This document shows, piece after piece, positions 25,412 through 34,394 of a DNA stretch of 64,000 nucleotides (position 1 is its first letter; every line of letters starts with the position of its first letter). The stretch lies in NCBI RefSeq assembly GCF_943181415.1, contig NZ_CALPBZ010000003.1, positions 248,001-312,000 on the forward strand. The letters are read 5' to 3'. This DNA comes from Microbacterium sp. Marseille-Q6648. GTDB lineage: Bacteria > Actinomycetota > Actinomycetes > Actinomycetales > Microbacteriaceae. The translations under genes were made by a program, and so were the position numbers. The notes beneath the pieces are model-generated. The model was given only the letters and a program-made list of their open reading frames with translations, was not told the origin of the DNA and ran no database searches.

Positions 25412-25448
25412 GAGCGGATGCCGGACGGTGACGCCGCGGCATCCGCTC
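25412..25448. terminator. Bidirectional hairpin between ABC importer and folD
   Basis: Arms GAGCGGATGCCG (25412-25423) and CGGCATCCGCTC (25437-25448) are perfectly complementary over 12 bp with a 13-base loop. It lies between convergent genes and uses the GGATGCCG core seen in several other hairpins of this window. Confidence 0.75.
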
Positions 25449-25462
25449 GCTCGCTGCGGGGC

Positions 25463-26356
25463 TCAGCCGGCCTGGCGCTCGGCGGCCTGGCGCTCGGCGG
25501 CCTCGACGACGTTGGTCATCAGCAGCGCCACCGTCATCGGTCCCACCCCGCCGGGGTTGGGCGACAGGTAGCCGGCCACTGCGGCGACGTCGGGATGGAC
25601 GTCGCCGAAGACCCGCGAGACGCCCTCGGCGTCGGCCTCGCGGGTCACGCCGACATCCAGCACGGCGGCGCCGGGCTTGACGTCCTCGGCGCGCACGATG
25701 TGCTTGACGCCCGCGGCCGCGACGATCACGTCCGCCTGCCGCAGATGCTGCGACAGGTCGGCCGTGCCGGTGTGGGTCAGGGTCACGGTGGCGTTGTACT
25801 CGCGCCGCGTCAGCAGCAGCCCGATCGAGCGGCCGATCGTGACACCGCGGCCGACGACCACGACGTGCTTTCCGGCGAGGTCGTAGCCGTTGCGCAGCAG
25901 CAGCTCGATGACCCCCCGCGGGGTGCACGGCAGCGGCGTGGCGATCGGGGTGTTGACGTTCAGCACGAGACGGCCGAGGTTCGTCGGATGCAGTCCGTCG
26001 GCGTCCTTGGCCGGGTCGATGCGCTCGAGCACCGCGTCGGTGTCGATGTGCTTGGGCAGCGGCAGCTGGACGATGTACCCATGGCACGCGGGATCGGCGT
26101 TGAGCTCGTCGATCAGCGCGTCGACCTCGGCCTGCGTGGCATCGGCCGGGAGCTCGCGCTGGATCGAGTTCATCCCGATCGCCACCGACTGCTTGTGCTT
26201 CATGCCCACGTAGAGCTGCGAGGCCGGGTCGGCCCCCACGAGCACGGTCGCGATGCCGGGCGTGATCCCGCGCTCGGTCAGCGCGGCGACCCGCTCGCGC
26301 AGCTCGTCCTTGATCGCGGCGGCCGCCGCCTTGCCGTCGAGGACGGTGGCGGTCAC
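25463..26356 (-). CDS. folD: Bifunctional methylenetetrahydrofolate dehydrogenase/cyclohydrolase
   Basis: This 297-residue enzyme converts methylene-THF to methenyl- and formyl-THF. It shows the catalytic [14 protein letters not shown] region with its Lys, [25 protein letters not shown], and the Rossmann stretch [17 protein letters not shown]. The C-terminal [15 protein letters not shown] is nearly invariant in FolD. GTG 26356 overlaps the glyA stop (GTGA), so the serine hydroxymethyltransferase and FolD, consecutive steps in one-carbon supply, are translationally coupled. Confidence 0.96.
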   Translation of the reverse strand: MTATVLDGKAAAAAIKDELRERVAALTERGITPGIATVLVGADPASQLYVGMKHKQSVAIGMNSIQRELPADATQAEVDALIDELNADPACHGYIVQLPLPKHIDTDAVLERIDPAKDADGLHPTNLGRLVLNVNTPIATPLPCTPRGVIELLLRNGYDLAGKHVVVVGRGVTIGRSIGLLLTRREYNATVTLTHTGTADLSQHLRQADVIVAAAGVKHIVRAEDVKPGAAVLDVGVTREADAEGVSRVFGDVHPDVAAVAGYLSPNPGGVGPMTVALLMTNVVEAAERQAAERQAG

Positions 26357-27627
26357 TGCTGCAGGCCGGGGTAGAGCGGGAAGGCCTCGGTGAGCGCCTC
26401 GACGCGGGCGCGGAGCGCGGCCACGTCGGCGCCGGGCTGCAGCGCGAGGGCGATCACGTCGGCGACCTCGGTGAACTCGGCGTCGCCGAATCCGCGTGTG
26501 GCCAGCGCCGGGGTGCCGATGCGCAGGCCCGACGTCACCATCGGGGGACGGGGGTCGTTCGGGACGGCGTTGCGGTTCACCGTGATGCGGATCTCGTGCA
26601 GCAGATCCTCGGCCTGCTTGCCGTCGATCGCGGCATCCCGCAGGTCCACGAGCACGAGGTGCACATCGGTGCCGCCCGAGCGGACCGTGATCCCGGCATC
26701 CGTCACGTCCTGCTGCGACAGGCGCTCGGCGATGATCGACGCACCGCGCAGCACCCGCTCCTGACGCTCGCGGAACTCCGGCGTCGCGGCCAGCTTGAAC
26801 GCGGTCGCCTTCGCGGCGATGACGTGCATGAGCGGGCCGCCCTGCTGGCCCGGGAACACCGCGGAGTTGATCTTCTTGGCGATGTCGGCGTCGTTGGTGA
26901 GGATGATGCCCGAGCGGGGTCCGCCGATGGTCTTGTGCACCGTGGACGACACGACGTGCGCGTGCGGGATCGGCGACGGGTGCAGGCCCGCGGCGACGAG
27001 CCCGGCGAAGTGGGCCATGTCGACCCACAGCAGTGCGCCGACCTCATCGGCGATCGCCCGGAAGGCGGCGAAGTCGAGCTGACGCGGGTAGGCCGACCAG
27101 CCGGCGATGATGACCTTCGGCTTGTGCTCGACGGCGAGACGGCGCACCTCGGCCATGTCGATGATGCTCGTCTCGGGGTCGACGCCGTAGGCGACGATGT
27201 TGTAGAGCCGGCCCGAGAAGTTGATCTTCATGCCGTGCGTGAGGTGGCCGCCCTGGTCGAGCGAGAGACCGAGCAGCGTGTCGCCGGGGCGGGCGATCGC
27301 GTGCAGCACGGCGGCGTTGGCCGACGCACCGGAGTGGGGCTGCACATTGGCGAACTCCGAGCCGAACAGCGCCTTGGCGCGACTGATCGCGAGCTCCTCG
27401 GCGACGTCGACCTCTTCGCAGCCGCCGTAGTAGCGGCGGCCGGGGTAGCCCTCGGCGTACTTGTTGGTGAGCACGGACCCCTGCGACTGCAGGATCGAGA
27501 CCGGCACGAAGTTCTCGGAGGCGATCATCTCGAGGTAGCCGCGCTGGCGGTTCAGCTCGCGCTCGAGCACCTCGGCGATCTCGGGGTCGACCTCGCTGAG
27601 CGGGGCGTTGAAGTACGGGTCGGTCAT
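26353..27627 (-). CDS. glyA: Serine hydroxymethyltransferase
   Basis: This 424-residue PLP enzyme makes glycine and methylene-THF from serine and THF. The Schiff-base Lys232 lies in [14 protein letters not shown]; other invariant blocks are [36 protein letters not shown] and [14 protein letters not shown]. Length is normal. The start at 27627 has an AAGGAAAG ribosome site. The 231-bp upstream region holds a dispersed palindromic repeat (27680-27722) and no riboswitch that I can recognise. Confidence 0.97.
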   Translation of the reverse strand: MTDPYFNAPLSEVDPEIAEVLERELNRQRGYLEMIASENFVPVSILQSQGSVLTNKYAEGYPGRRYYGGCEEVDVAEELAISRAKALFGSEFANVQPHSGASANAAVLHAIARPGDTLLGLSLDQGGHLTHGMKINFSGRLYNIVAYGVDPETSIIDMAEVRRLAVEHKPKVIIAGWSAYPRQLDFAAFRAIADEVGALLWVDMAHFAGLVAAGLHPSPIPHAHVVSSTVHKTIGGPRSGIILTNDADIAKKINSAVFPGQQGGPLMHVIAAKATAFKLAATPEFRERQERVLRGASIIAERLSQQDVTDAGITVRSGGTDVHLVLVDLRDAAIDGKQAEDLLHEIRITVNRNAVPNDPRPPMVTSGLRIGTPALATRGFGDAEFTEVADVIALALQPGADVAALRARVEALTEAFPLYPGLQQ

Positions 27628-27679
27628 GACGCTGCTTTCCTTCCGGTGGGTCGGGTGCCGTCGCGATGCGACGCTACCC

Positions 27680-27722
27680 GGTGGTCGAGTGCCGTTGCGA
27701 AGCAACGGTGTATCGAGACCCC
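27680..27722. repeat. REP-like palindromic element upstream of glyA
   Basis: The element starts GGTGGTCGAGT and ends TATCGAGACCCC, around a hairpin core CCGTTGC-GAA-GCAACGG (27692-27708). The outer TGGTCGAGT and TATCGAGACC also pair in part. Sequences of the form GGTCTCGATAC...CTCGACCACC are, from memory, a common dispersed repeat in Microbacteriaceae intergenic regions. Confidence 0.75.
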
Positions 27723-27858
27723 GGCCCAGGCGTGCGGTCGATGCCGTATCGGTCGCTCCCCGGTGGTGGCCCACCTCAACGCCAGTCGCGACTCCGTCGA
27801 GCATAACGGATGCCGCCCCCACCGCTCCTCGTCGGGCACCCCTTGTACCCTCGACGGC

Positions 27859-29061
27859 GTGAGCCTCGTCATCCACTCGGTGCGTCTCGTCGATGACGGG
27901 CGCGAGACGGCGGATGCGTGGGTGCGCTTCGACGAGGGCCGGGTGTCCCACGTGGGTGCCGGCGATGCGTGGCCGCCGGCCGACGCCGTCGTCGACGGCG
28001 CCGTGCTGGCCGGCGACGGTGCCGTCCTCACGCCGGGCTTCGTCGACCTGCACGGGCACGGCGGCGGCGGCTTCTCGTACGACGACGGCCCGGCGGCGAT
28101 ACGCGCGGCCCGTGCCGTCCACCTCGCGCACGGCACGACGCGTGCCGTGCTGTCGCTCGTCACGGCGGGCCTTCCGGCGCTGGTCGAGCGGGTGGCGGCG
28201 GTGGCGGTTGCCGCGGCCGCCGACCCCGGCATCCTGGGCTCGCATCTGGAGGGGCCCTTCCTCGATCCCGGCCACCGCGGCGCGCACACCGCGTCCCTCC
28301 TCCGGGCCCCCGACGCGGCCGCCGTCGAGCAGCTGATTACCGCGGCGCGCGGGACGATGCGACAGGTCACCCTCGCGCCCGAGCTGCCCGGAGCGTTCGC
28401 CGCCATCGGCCGCTTCGCCGCCGCGGGGATCACGGTGGGCATCGGGCACACCGACGCCGATGCGGCCCTCACCCGCCGCGCCTTCGACGCGGGCGCGCGC
28501 CTGCTGACCCACTCCTTCAACGCGATGCGCGGCATCCATCACCGCGACCCCGGGCCGGTGGTCGCGGCCCTGCGGGACCGTCGCGTCGTCCTCGAGGTCA
28601 TCGCCGACGGCACCCACGTGGACCTCGACCTGGTTGCCACGCTGTTCGCCGCCGCCCCGGGGCGCATCGCCCTGGTCACCGACGCGATGGCCGCCGCGGG
28701 AGTGGGCGACGGCGCGTACGAGCTCGGCGGAGTTCCGGTCACGGTCGCGTCCGGGGTCGCCCGGCTGGCCGACGGCGGTGCGATCGCCGGCTCGACGCTC
28801 ACGCACGACGCCGCGCTTCGCGGCGTTGTCCGCGCCGGGGTTCCCCTCGCCGCCGCCGTCGCCGCCCTCACTCGCACGCCCGCCGAAGCGATCGGCCGCG
28901 CCGACATCGGCCGCCTCGAGGCGGGAGCGCCCGCCGACGCGGTGCTCCTGGATGCCGGGCTGCGCGTGGTGGGCGTGTGGCTGGCGGGGGCACGGGTCTC
29001 GGGCGCTCCGGCCGCGGGTGCACCGGCGGCAGCGGCACGGCGCGACGGCGCCGGGACCTGA
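27859..29061 (+). CDS. nagA: N-acetylglucosamine-6-phosphate deacetylase
   Basis: This 400-residue amidohydrolase removes acetyl from GlcNAc-6-phosphate in amino sugar recycling. The metal Glu131 is in GSHLEGPF, His197 in GIGHTDA, His218 in THSFNAM, and catalytic Asp275 in LVTDAM; the first-strand HGHGGGG is at 65-71. The GTG start at 27859 is supported by the conserved opening [12 protein letters not shown]. No nagB or PTS gene is adjacent. The C-terminal 15 residues are an Ala-rich extension. Confidence 0.93.
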   Translation: MSLVIHSVRLVDDGRETADAWVRFDEGRVSHVGAGDAWPPADAVVDGAVLAGDGAVLTPGFVDLHGHGGGGFSYDDGPAAIRAARAVHLAHGTTRAVLSLVTAGLPALVERVAAVAVAAAADPGILGSHLEGPFLDPGHRGAHTASLLRAPDAAAVEQLITAARGTMRQVTLAPELPGAFAAIGRFAAAGITVGIGHTDADAALTRRAFDAGARLLTHSFNAMRGIHHRDPGPVVAALRDRRVVLEVIADGTHVDLDLVATLFAAAPGRIALVTDAMAAAGVGDGAYELGGVPVTVASGVARLADGGAIAGSTLTHDAALRGVVRAGVPLAAAVAALTRTPAEAIGRADIGRLEAGAPADAVLLDAGLRVVGVWLAGARVSGAPAAGAPAAAARRDGAGT

Positions 29062-29092
29062 CTCCGGAGCCGATACGCGGATTCACTCTGGT

Positions 29093-29105
29093 GGAACCGG
29101 GTTCC
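29093..29105. promoter_or_regulatory. GGAACC-G-GGTTCC palindrome, candidate ECF promoter or operator
   Basis: A perfect 13-bp palindrome lies about 105 bp upstream of the sigma factor gene. GGAACC resembles the GGAAC -35 element of ECF sigma promoters, so the gene may be autoregulated. I cannot place a convincing -10 partner. Confidence 0.35.
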
Positions 29106-29208
29106 AGGCCCCACAATGGGACGGTCGCACGATGGATGGGGACATCGCGCGACCGGAGTCGTCGGCACCGCTGTGGAGGCGCTGACTGCCACCCCGCACG
29201 GAGAAACG

Positions 29209-30912
29209 ATGACGTATCAGACCGCGCCGACCGGGCGCGACGTCGCCGGGCTCGGCGATGCCGCGCTCGTGCTGCGCACCAGGTCCGGTGACACCGAGGC
29301 CTTCGGCGAACTGTGGCGCCGCCACTACCACGCGGGCGTCACCGTCGCCCGGTCGGTGTCGTCGAGCCTGGACCCCGACGAGCTGACGCAGGAGTCTTTC
29401 AGCCGCATCTACCAGTCCATCGCCAGCGGCGCGGGCCCGTCGGGCTCGTTCCGGGCGTTCCTGTTCACCAGCATCCGGAACTCGGCCGCGACATGGGGCC
29501 GCGCGCAGCGCGAGACCGCGATCGAGGTGACCGACGCCGAGGATCCCCTCACCGCCGAGCACGCGAGCGCCGAAGCGCTGGACCGCGGACTCACGACCCA
29601 GGCCTTCCGCCGCCTGCCGTCGCGCTGGCAGGAAGTGCTCTGGTACATCGAGATCGAGCAGATGACACCGGCCGAGGCCGCCCCGCTCCTGGGCATGAAG
29701 CCCACCGCGGTCGCGCAGCTGGCCGCGCGCGCCCAGGACGGTCTGCGCGAGGCATGGATCGACGCGCACGTCCACGCCGTTCCCGCGGGGTCGGCGTGCG
29801 AGTGGACCGTCGAGCGGCTCGGGGACTACGCCCGCTCCCGCATCCGCCGCCGCGATCGCGCGCGCGTCGAGTCCCACCTGGCGCACTGCACCCGCTGCAC
29901 GATCGTCGCCGGCGAGGCCCACGAGGTGTCCCACCGGCTCGCGCTCGTGCTGCTCCCGCTCACGGTGGGGATCGCGGGCACAGCCGGCTACCTCGCGGCG
30001 CTCCAGGGGGGCGGTCTCGCGACAGCCGCCCCCGCCATGCCCGACGACGTGGCGCCGGCCGCGGGCGCGACGACCGCCACCGGTGTCGCGACGGCCCCGG
30101 CCGCCGTCCACACCGCGACGTGGAATCCGGATACCGCGGGCTCGGGCATCGGCGGGGTGATCAGCCTCGTGGCGGCCAGCGCCGTCGTGGTCGGGTCGAT
30201 CTTCGCCGGCGCACTCCTCCTGCCGTGGTCGGGAGCGGGCGCGCCCGACTCCGAGACCGGCGCGGCGGCGATGGATGCCGGAATCGACGTGCGCGTCGAC
30301 GCGCCCGGTCAGGACGCGCCCTCCAGCCCCGCACCCGACAGCCCGGCGCCCGACCGCCCGCTCGATCCGATCGCGCCCGACGACGACGCGGCGCCGGACG
30401 CGCGCGTACCGGTGACGGACGCGCCGCGACCGGCCGACGAGCCGGACCCCGCTCCCGCTGACGGCGGGGACGCCCAGCCGCTGCCGCCGGCCGGACCGAC
30501 GGAGCCGACGCCCACCGATCCGACCCCGACGGATCCGAAACCGACCGACCCGAAGCCCACCGACCCGGAGCCGACCGATCCGGAACCTTCCGCACCGGGC
30601 GCGTCGGGCGAGACGCCCAAGGCCGCGCTGCCCGCGGGGGCTCCGGCGGTCTCCTCCAGCGCCGTGTCGACCGACGACACCGGCGCCGCGACACTGACAC
30701 TGGGGCTGCGGGGCGAGCCCGGCGCGACCGTCCGGGCGCGCATCGCGGGCACCGATGTCGGCACGGTCGCTCTCGACGCATCCGGCGCCGGCACTCTCGT
30801 CGTGACCGTCACCGAGAAACAGGTCGCCACGGATGCCCGGATCGAGCTGCGGTACGTCGCGGGAAACCTCTCCGGCGCGCCGATCGCCGTGCGCGTCGGA
30901 ACCCTGCTCTGA
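29209..30912 (+). CDS. ECF-type sigma factor fused to zinc-finger anti-sigma-like domain, membrane helices and proline-rich tail
   Basis: This 567-residue protein begins as an ECF sigma factor: region 2 at about 25-95 (ELTQESFSRIYQSI, FRAFLFTSIRNSA) and region 4 at about 130-185 (RLPSRWQEVLWYIEIEQMTPAEAAPLLGMKPTAV). A zf-HC2/ZAS-like domain follows with Cys197, His223, Cys227 and Cys230 (HLAHCTRC). Then come hydrophobic helices at about 243-265 and 314-338, an acidic Pro-rich linker with PTDP-type repeats (431-460), and a beta-rich domain at about 475-567. The regulator and its sensor-like anti-sigma are thus one polypeptide. This resembles ECF groups with large C-terminal extensions (ECF52-like, from memory). 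With two helices the tail would return to the cytoplasm, an unsolved topology. ATG 29209 has a GGAG site. Confidence 0.85.
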   Translation: MTYQTAPTGRDVAGLGDAALVLRTRSGDTEAFGELWRRHYHAGVTVARSVSSSLDPDELTQESFSRIYQSIASGAGPSGSFRAFLFTSIRNSAATWGRAQRETAIEVTDAEDPLTAEHASAEALDRGLTTQAFRRLPSRWQEVLWYIEIEQMTPAEAAPLLGMKPTAVAQLAARAQDGLREAWIDAHVHAVPAGSACEWTVERLGDYARSRIRRRDRARVESHLAHCTRCTIVAGEAHEVSHRLALVLLPLTVGIAGTAGYLAALQGGGLATAAPAMPDDVAPAAGATTATGVATAPAAVHTATWNPDTAGSGIGGVISLVAASAVVVGSIFAGALLLPWSGAGAPDSETGAAAMDAGIDVRVDAPGQDAPSSPAPDSPAPDRPLDPIAPDDDAAPDARVPVTDAPRPADEPDPAPADGGDAQPLPPAGPTEPTPTDPTPTDPKPTDPKPTDPEPTDPEPSAPGASGETPKAALPAGAPAVSSSAVSTDDTGAATLTLGLRGEPGATVRARIAGTDVGTVALDASGAGTLVVTVTEKQVATDARIELRYVAGNLSGAPIAVRVGTLL

Positions 30913-30940
30913 CCTCCGATCGGACCCGCTCCTCGGAGGT
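30912..30940 (+). terminator. Hairpin after the sigma factor gene
   Basis: ACCTCCGA (30912-30919) pairs with TCGGAGGT (30933-30940) around a 13-base loop, immediately at the sigma gene stop codon. No U-tract follows. Confidence 0.5.
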
Positions 30941-30983
30941 GCCCCCGGGTCACGTCGGCAGCGCCGACCGTAGACTGGAGGCC

Positions 30984-31397
30984 ATGTCCGACACGGCTCG
31001 TCCCTCTGCCGCCGCCACTCCTGCCGCCGCCACTTCGGCCGGCGCCACCCCGGCCGGCATGCGCACTCCCCTGACGGCGATCGACATCCTCGCCTTCGTG
31101 TGCGAGCTCTTCGCGTTCGTCACCCTCGCCATCTGGGGCTTCGCGATGTGGGCGTTCCCGTGGAACATCGTCGCCGGCATCGCCGCACCCGTGGCCGCCA
31201 TCCTGGTGTGGGCGCTGTTCGTCTCGCCGCGCGCGGTCTTCGAGGTGCACCCGTTCGTGCGGGGCGTCATCGAGCTCCTGGTGTATCTGTCGGCCACCAT
31301 GGCCTGGTGGAGCATGGGCGCGACCTGGGTGGGCGTCGTCTACGGTCTCGTCGCGGTCGTCGTGGGGGTCCTCGCCGGGCGGCGCCGGTTCGCGTGA
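30984..31397 (+). CDS. YrdB family (DUF2568) membrane protein
   Basis: This 137-residue protein has an Ala/Thr-rich cytoplasmic N-terminus and four hydrophobic helices (about 33-55, 60-82, 92-110 and 113-130). The segments FVCELFAFVTLAIWGF and VSPRAVFEVHPFVRGVIELLVYLSATMAWW match the YrdB-like DUF2568 family, whose function is unknown. ATG 30984 has a CTGGAGG site and is preferred over an earlier in-frame ATG at 30939, which lies within the preceding hairpin. The stop overlaps the following GTG start. Confidence 0.75.
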   Translation: MSDTARPSAAATPAAATSAGATPAGMRTPLTAIDILAFVCELFAFVTLAIWGFAMWAFPWNIVAGIAAPVAAILVWALFVSPRAVFEVHPFVRGVIELLVYLSATMAWWSMGATWVGVVYGLVAVVVGVLAGRRRFA

Positions 31398-32785
31398 GCA
31401 CCCACGACGAGGTGATCGCCCGTCTGCGGGAGCACCTCGGCGACCGCGTCGACGTCTCGCCCGCCGCACTCGATGCGGCGCGCGCCGACAAGTCCGGGCA
31501 CGCGGCATCCGGGCGTCCGCTCGCCGTCGTCCATGCGGCATCCGTCGACGACGTGCAGCACACCCTGCGCGTGGCCTCGGCCACCGGGACCCCCGTCGTC
31601 ACCCGCGGCGCCGGCACGGGCCTGGCCGGCGGCGCGAACGCCGGCGCGGGCGAGATCGCGCTGTCGGTGCGTGACATGGACCGCATCCTCGAGGTCGCAC
31701 CCGACGACCTCGTCGCCGTCGTCGAGCCGGGCATCATCAACGCCGAACTGAACGCCGCGCTGGCCGCGCACGGCCTGTGGTGGGCTCCCGACCCCGCCAG
31801 CCGGGCGATCTCGACCGTCGGGGGCAACATCGCCACCGGCGCCGGCGGGCTGCTGTGCGCGAAGTACGGCGTCGTCCGCGACGCCGTCCTGGGCGTGGAC
31901 CTCGTGCGCGCCGACGGCCGCCTGCTGCGACTGGGACACCGCACCGTGAAGGGCGTCACCGGCCTGGACCTCACCTCTCTCGTCATCGGCTCCGAGGGGA
32001 CGCTCGGCGTGATCGTCGCGGCCACGCTGAAGCTGCGGCGCCTCGTTCCTGGCGAGGTCCGCACCCTCGCCGCGACGTTCCCCGACGTCCGCGCCGCCGC
32101 GACCGCCGCCGCGGCGGTGACGGCCGCCGGCATCCAGCCGGCGATCATGGAGCTGATGGATGCCGCATCGCTGGCCGCGGCGCACGCGCTGCTCTCGCTC
32201 GCGCCCCCGGCTGCGGGCACGGCGCAGCTGACGATCCAGACCGACGGGCCTGCGGCATCCGTCGAAGCCGAGGCGATCAGCGCCGTCCTGGCCGACGCGG
32301 GCGGCACCGTCGTGCTCGCGCAGGATCGCGAGGAGGGCGAGCGCCTGCTCACGATCCGGCGTTCGATGCACCCCGCCATGGAGACGCTCGGCCACACCCT
32401 CATCGAGGACGTCGCGGTGCCGCGCAGCGCCCTGCCCGCCATGTTCGACGAGATCGCGCGCGTCGAGCGGGAGCACGGCGTGACGATCCCGACCGTGGCG
32501 CACGCCGGCGACGGCAACCTGCACCCGAACTTCGTCTTCCCCGCGACCCCCCTCGCCGACGGCACCGTGGAGGTGCCCGCGCACATCTGGGCGGCCGCCG
32601 ACGATCTCTTCCGGTCAGCGCTGCGACTGGGCGGGACACTCACGGGCGAGCACGGCATCGGCGTGCTCAAGCGCCGGTGGCTGGCCGACGAGCTGGGCAC
32701 CGATCAGTGGGAGCTGCAACGCGACATCACGCGGGTATTCGACCCTGCCGGCATCCTCAATCCCGGCAAGGTCTTCACGCCGTAG
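31394..32785 (+). CDS. FAD-linked 2-hydroxyacid oxidase/dehydrogenase, GlcD family
   Basis: This 463-residue flavoprotein has a PCMH-type FAD domain (about 35-215, with TRGAGTGLAGGANA and GGNIATGAGGLLCAKYG) and a C-terminal FAD-oxidase domain. The latter holds the metal/substrate His residues in HAGDGNLHPNF and TGEHGIGVLKR. The family oxidises D-lactate, glycolate or D-2-hydroxyglutarate; which one applies here is not clear. It has no Fe-S domain, so an external electron acceptor is needed. GTG 31394 overlaps the YrdB stop, hinting that the membrane protein and oxidase are co-expressed. Confidence 0.87.
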   Translation: MSTHDEVIARLREHLGDRVDVSPAALDAARADKSGHAASGRPLAVVHAASVDDVQHTLRVASATGTPVVTRGAGTGLAGGANAGAGEIALSVRDMDRILEVAPDDLVAVVEPGIINAELNAALAAHGLWWAPDPASRAISTVGGNIATGAGGLLCAKYGVVRDAVLGVDLVRADGRLLRLGHRTVKGVTGLDLTSLVIGSEGTLGVIVAATLKLRRLVPGEVRTLAATFPDVRAAATAAAAVTAAGIQPAIMELMDAASLAAAHALLSLAPPAAGTAQLTIQTDGPAASVEAEAISAVLADAGGTVVLAQDREEGERLLTIRRSMHPAMETLGHTLIEDVAVPRSALPAMFDEIARVEREHGVTIPTVAHAGDGNLHPNFVFPATPLADGTVEVPAHIWAAADDLFRSALRLGGTLTGEHGIGVLKRRWLADELGTDQWELQRDITRVFDPAGILNPGKVFTP

Positions 32786-32925
32786 GGGGAGGTGCGCCCC
32801 GGGAACGGCTTTCGCAACGGAACCGCAACGATTCGACCGCAAAGCCCCTGTACGGCCCGATTCCCTGCCACCCGCACGGAGGAGTCCCCTACCATTGGTG
32901 AACGCTTATCGCAGGGGGTGGTGGC

Positions 32926-34377
32926 GTGACAGATCTGGCGACCAAGCCGGGCGCGGACGAGAAGCCGTCGGCGCAGTCCACGGCGACCGTGCCGCTCGGC
33001 GGCGATGCCGCGTTCGCGTGGGCGCCCGCCGAACCCGCCCCGCGCCGTCGGCGTGTGGGCCTGTGGGTCGGGGTCACCGCAGCGATCGCGGCGATCGCGC
33101 TCGTCGCGGCATCCCTGGTCCTCATCGCCCCGGGAACCTCGGTGGCGGGCGTGCAGGTGGGCGGCATGACCGCGGGGGCCGCGGCCGATGCCATCACCCA
33201 GCGCCTCGCCGGCACGGTCGTGGTGCTGGACGGCGAAGCCGGACAGGCCGAGTTCACGGGCGCCGACCTCGGTGCCTCGATCGACGGCCGCGGCCTCGCC
33301 GACGACGCCTTCGCCCAGCACCCCATGTGGAACCCGACACAGTGGTTCTCGGACCCGTCGACGGCGACCATCAGCCTCGACGCCGCCGCGGTCGAGAGCG
33401 CGGTCCGCGCGGCGCTCCCCGAGCTGTACGTGGCCCCGGTCGACGCCACGCTCGCCTATGACGCCGACAAGGTGCGCTACGTCGCCTCCGAGGCCGAGCA
33501 GGGTGTGGGCGTCGACGTCGACGCCCTGCGTGTCGCGCTCCAGGAAGCCTTCGACTCCGGTGCCGCGCGCGCCGAGATCGATGTCACGCCCGCTCCGATC
33601 GAGCCGACGGTGACCACCGAGGCCGCCGAGGCAGCGGCATCCGAGCTCAACGGCCTCCTCGAGACGGCGGGCTTCTACGTGGGCGACGAGCGCGTGGTGC
33701 GGGTCAAGCCGGCCGTCACCGCATCGTGGCTCACCGTGTCGCAGACGGCGGAGGGCGCGTTCGAGATCTCAGCCGACCCGGCCGCGATCCAGAAGGTCGT
33801 CGAGGGACTGCCCGAGGCCGTCGAGCGCCAGCCCGTGGATGCCCGCGTGATCACGGACTCGTCCGGCGGCGTGCTCCGCACCGACGTCGCGGGCGTGACC
33901 GGCCGCGAGCTCGGCTCGACCGAGGGCCTCGCCGAAGACGTCGCCGCGCAGCTGTCCGAGGGTGACGCGACCTTCGAGCTCACCGTCGCCGAGACGGAGT
34001 TCGCCACCGCGGCCGTCTCCCGCCGGATCGAGGTCGACCTGTCGGAGCAGACGACGTATCTGTACGAGAACGAGCAGGTCATCCGCACCTACGCGATATC
34101 GTCGGGCCTCGAGGACTCGCTGACGCAGACCGGCTCGTTCCGCGTCTTCGCGCACGTCAGCATGCAGGACATGGGCTGCTTCGAAGGGGCGCCGTACTGC
34201 ACCGAAGACGTCCCGTGGGTGATGTACTTCAACGGCGACCAGGCCTTCCACGGCGCCTACTGGCACAACAACTTCGGCAACCCGATGAGCCACGGGTGCA
34301 TCAACATGCCCGTCGATGTGGCCAAGTTCGTCTACGACTGGTCCCCCACCGGCACCGAGGTCTGGATCCACGACTGA
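32926..34377 (+). CDS. L,D-transpeptidase with PG-binding domain
   Basis: This 483-residue protein has a short cytoplasmic tail, a signal-anchor helix at about 42-66, two putative peptidoglycan-binding modules (about 75-330) and a C-terminal YkuD catalytic domain. The nucleophile Cys458 lies in MSHGCINMP, with the upstream His in FHGAYWHNNFG. Such enzymes form 3-3 cross-links in actinobacterial peptidoglycan outside the membrane. The start is GTG 32926 after a GGGGGTGG site. The 140-bp region upstream contains no other gene. Confidence 0.93.
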   Translation: MTDLATKPGADEKPSAQSTATVPLGGDAAFAWAPAEPAPRRRRVGLWVGVTAAIAAIALVAASLVLIAPGTSVAGVQVGGMTAGAAADAITQRLAGTVVVLDGEAGQAEFTGADLGASIDGRGLADDAFAQHPMWNPTQWFSDPSTATISLDAAAVESAVRAALPELYVAPVDATLAYDADKVRYVASEAEQGVGVDVDALRVALQEAFDSGAARAEIDVTPAPIEPTVTTEAAEAAASELNGLLETAGFYVGDERVVRVKPAVTASWLTVSQTAEGAFEISADPAAIQKVVEGLPEAVERQPVDARVITDSSGGVLRTDVAGVTGRELGSTEGLAEDVAAQLSEGDATFELTVAETEFATAAVSRRIEVDLSEQTTYLYENEQVIRTYAISSGLEDSLTQTGSFRVFAHVSMQDMGCFEGAPYCTEDVPWVMYFNGDQAFHGAYWHNNFGNPMSHGCINMPVDVAKFVYDWSPTGTEVWIHD

Positions 34378-34394
34378 TTCGCTAGCCTGGCACG

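Noticed and set aside
27628-27858. Possible glycine or THF riboswitch upstream of glyA
   Set aside because: I find no conserved aptamer core; the only structure is the REP-like palindrome and ordinary GC-rich sequence.
30600-30912. Separate cell-surface protein gene after the sigma factor, joined by a sequencing error
   Set aside because: The frame is continuous, codon use is steady, and there is no ribosome site or start within the proline-rich linker. A fusion is the simpler reading, though a read check is worthwhile.
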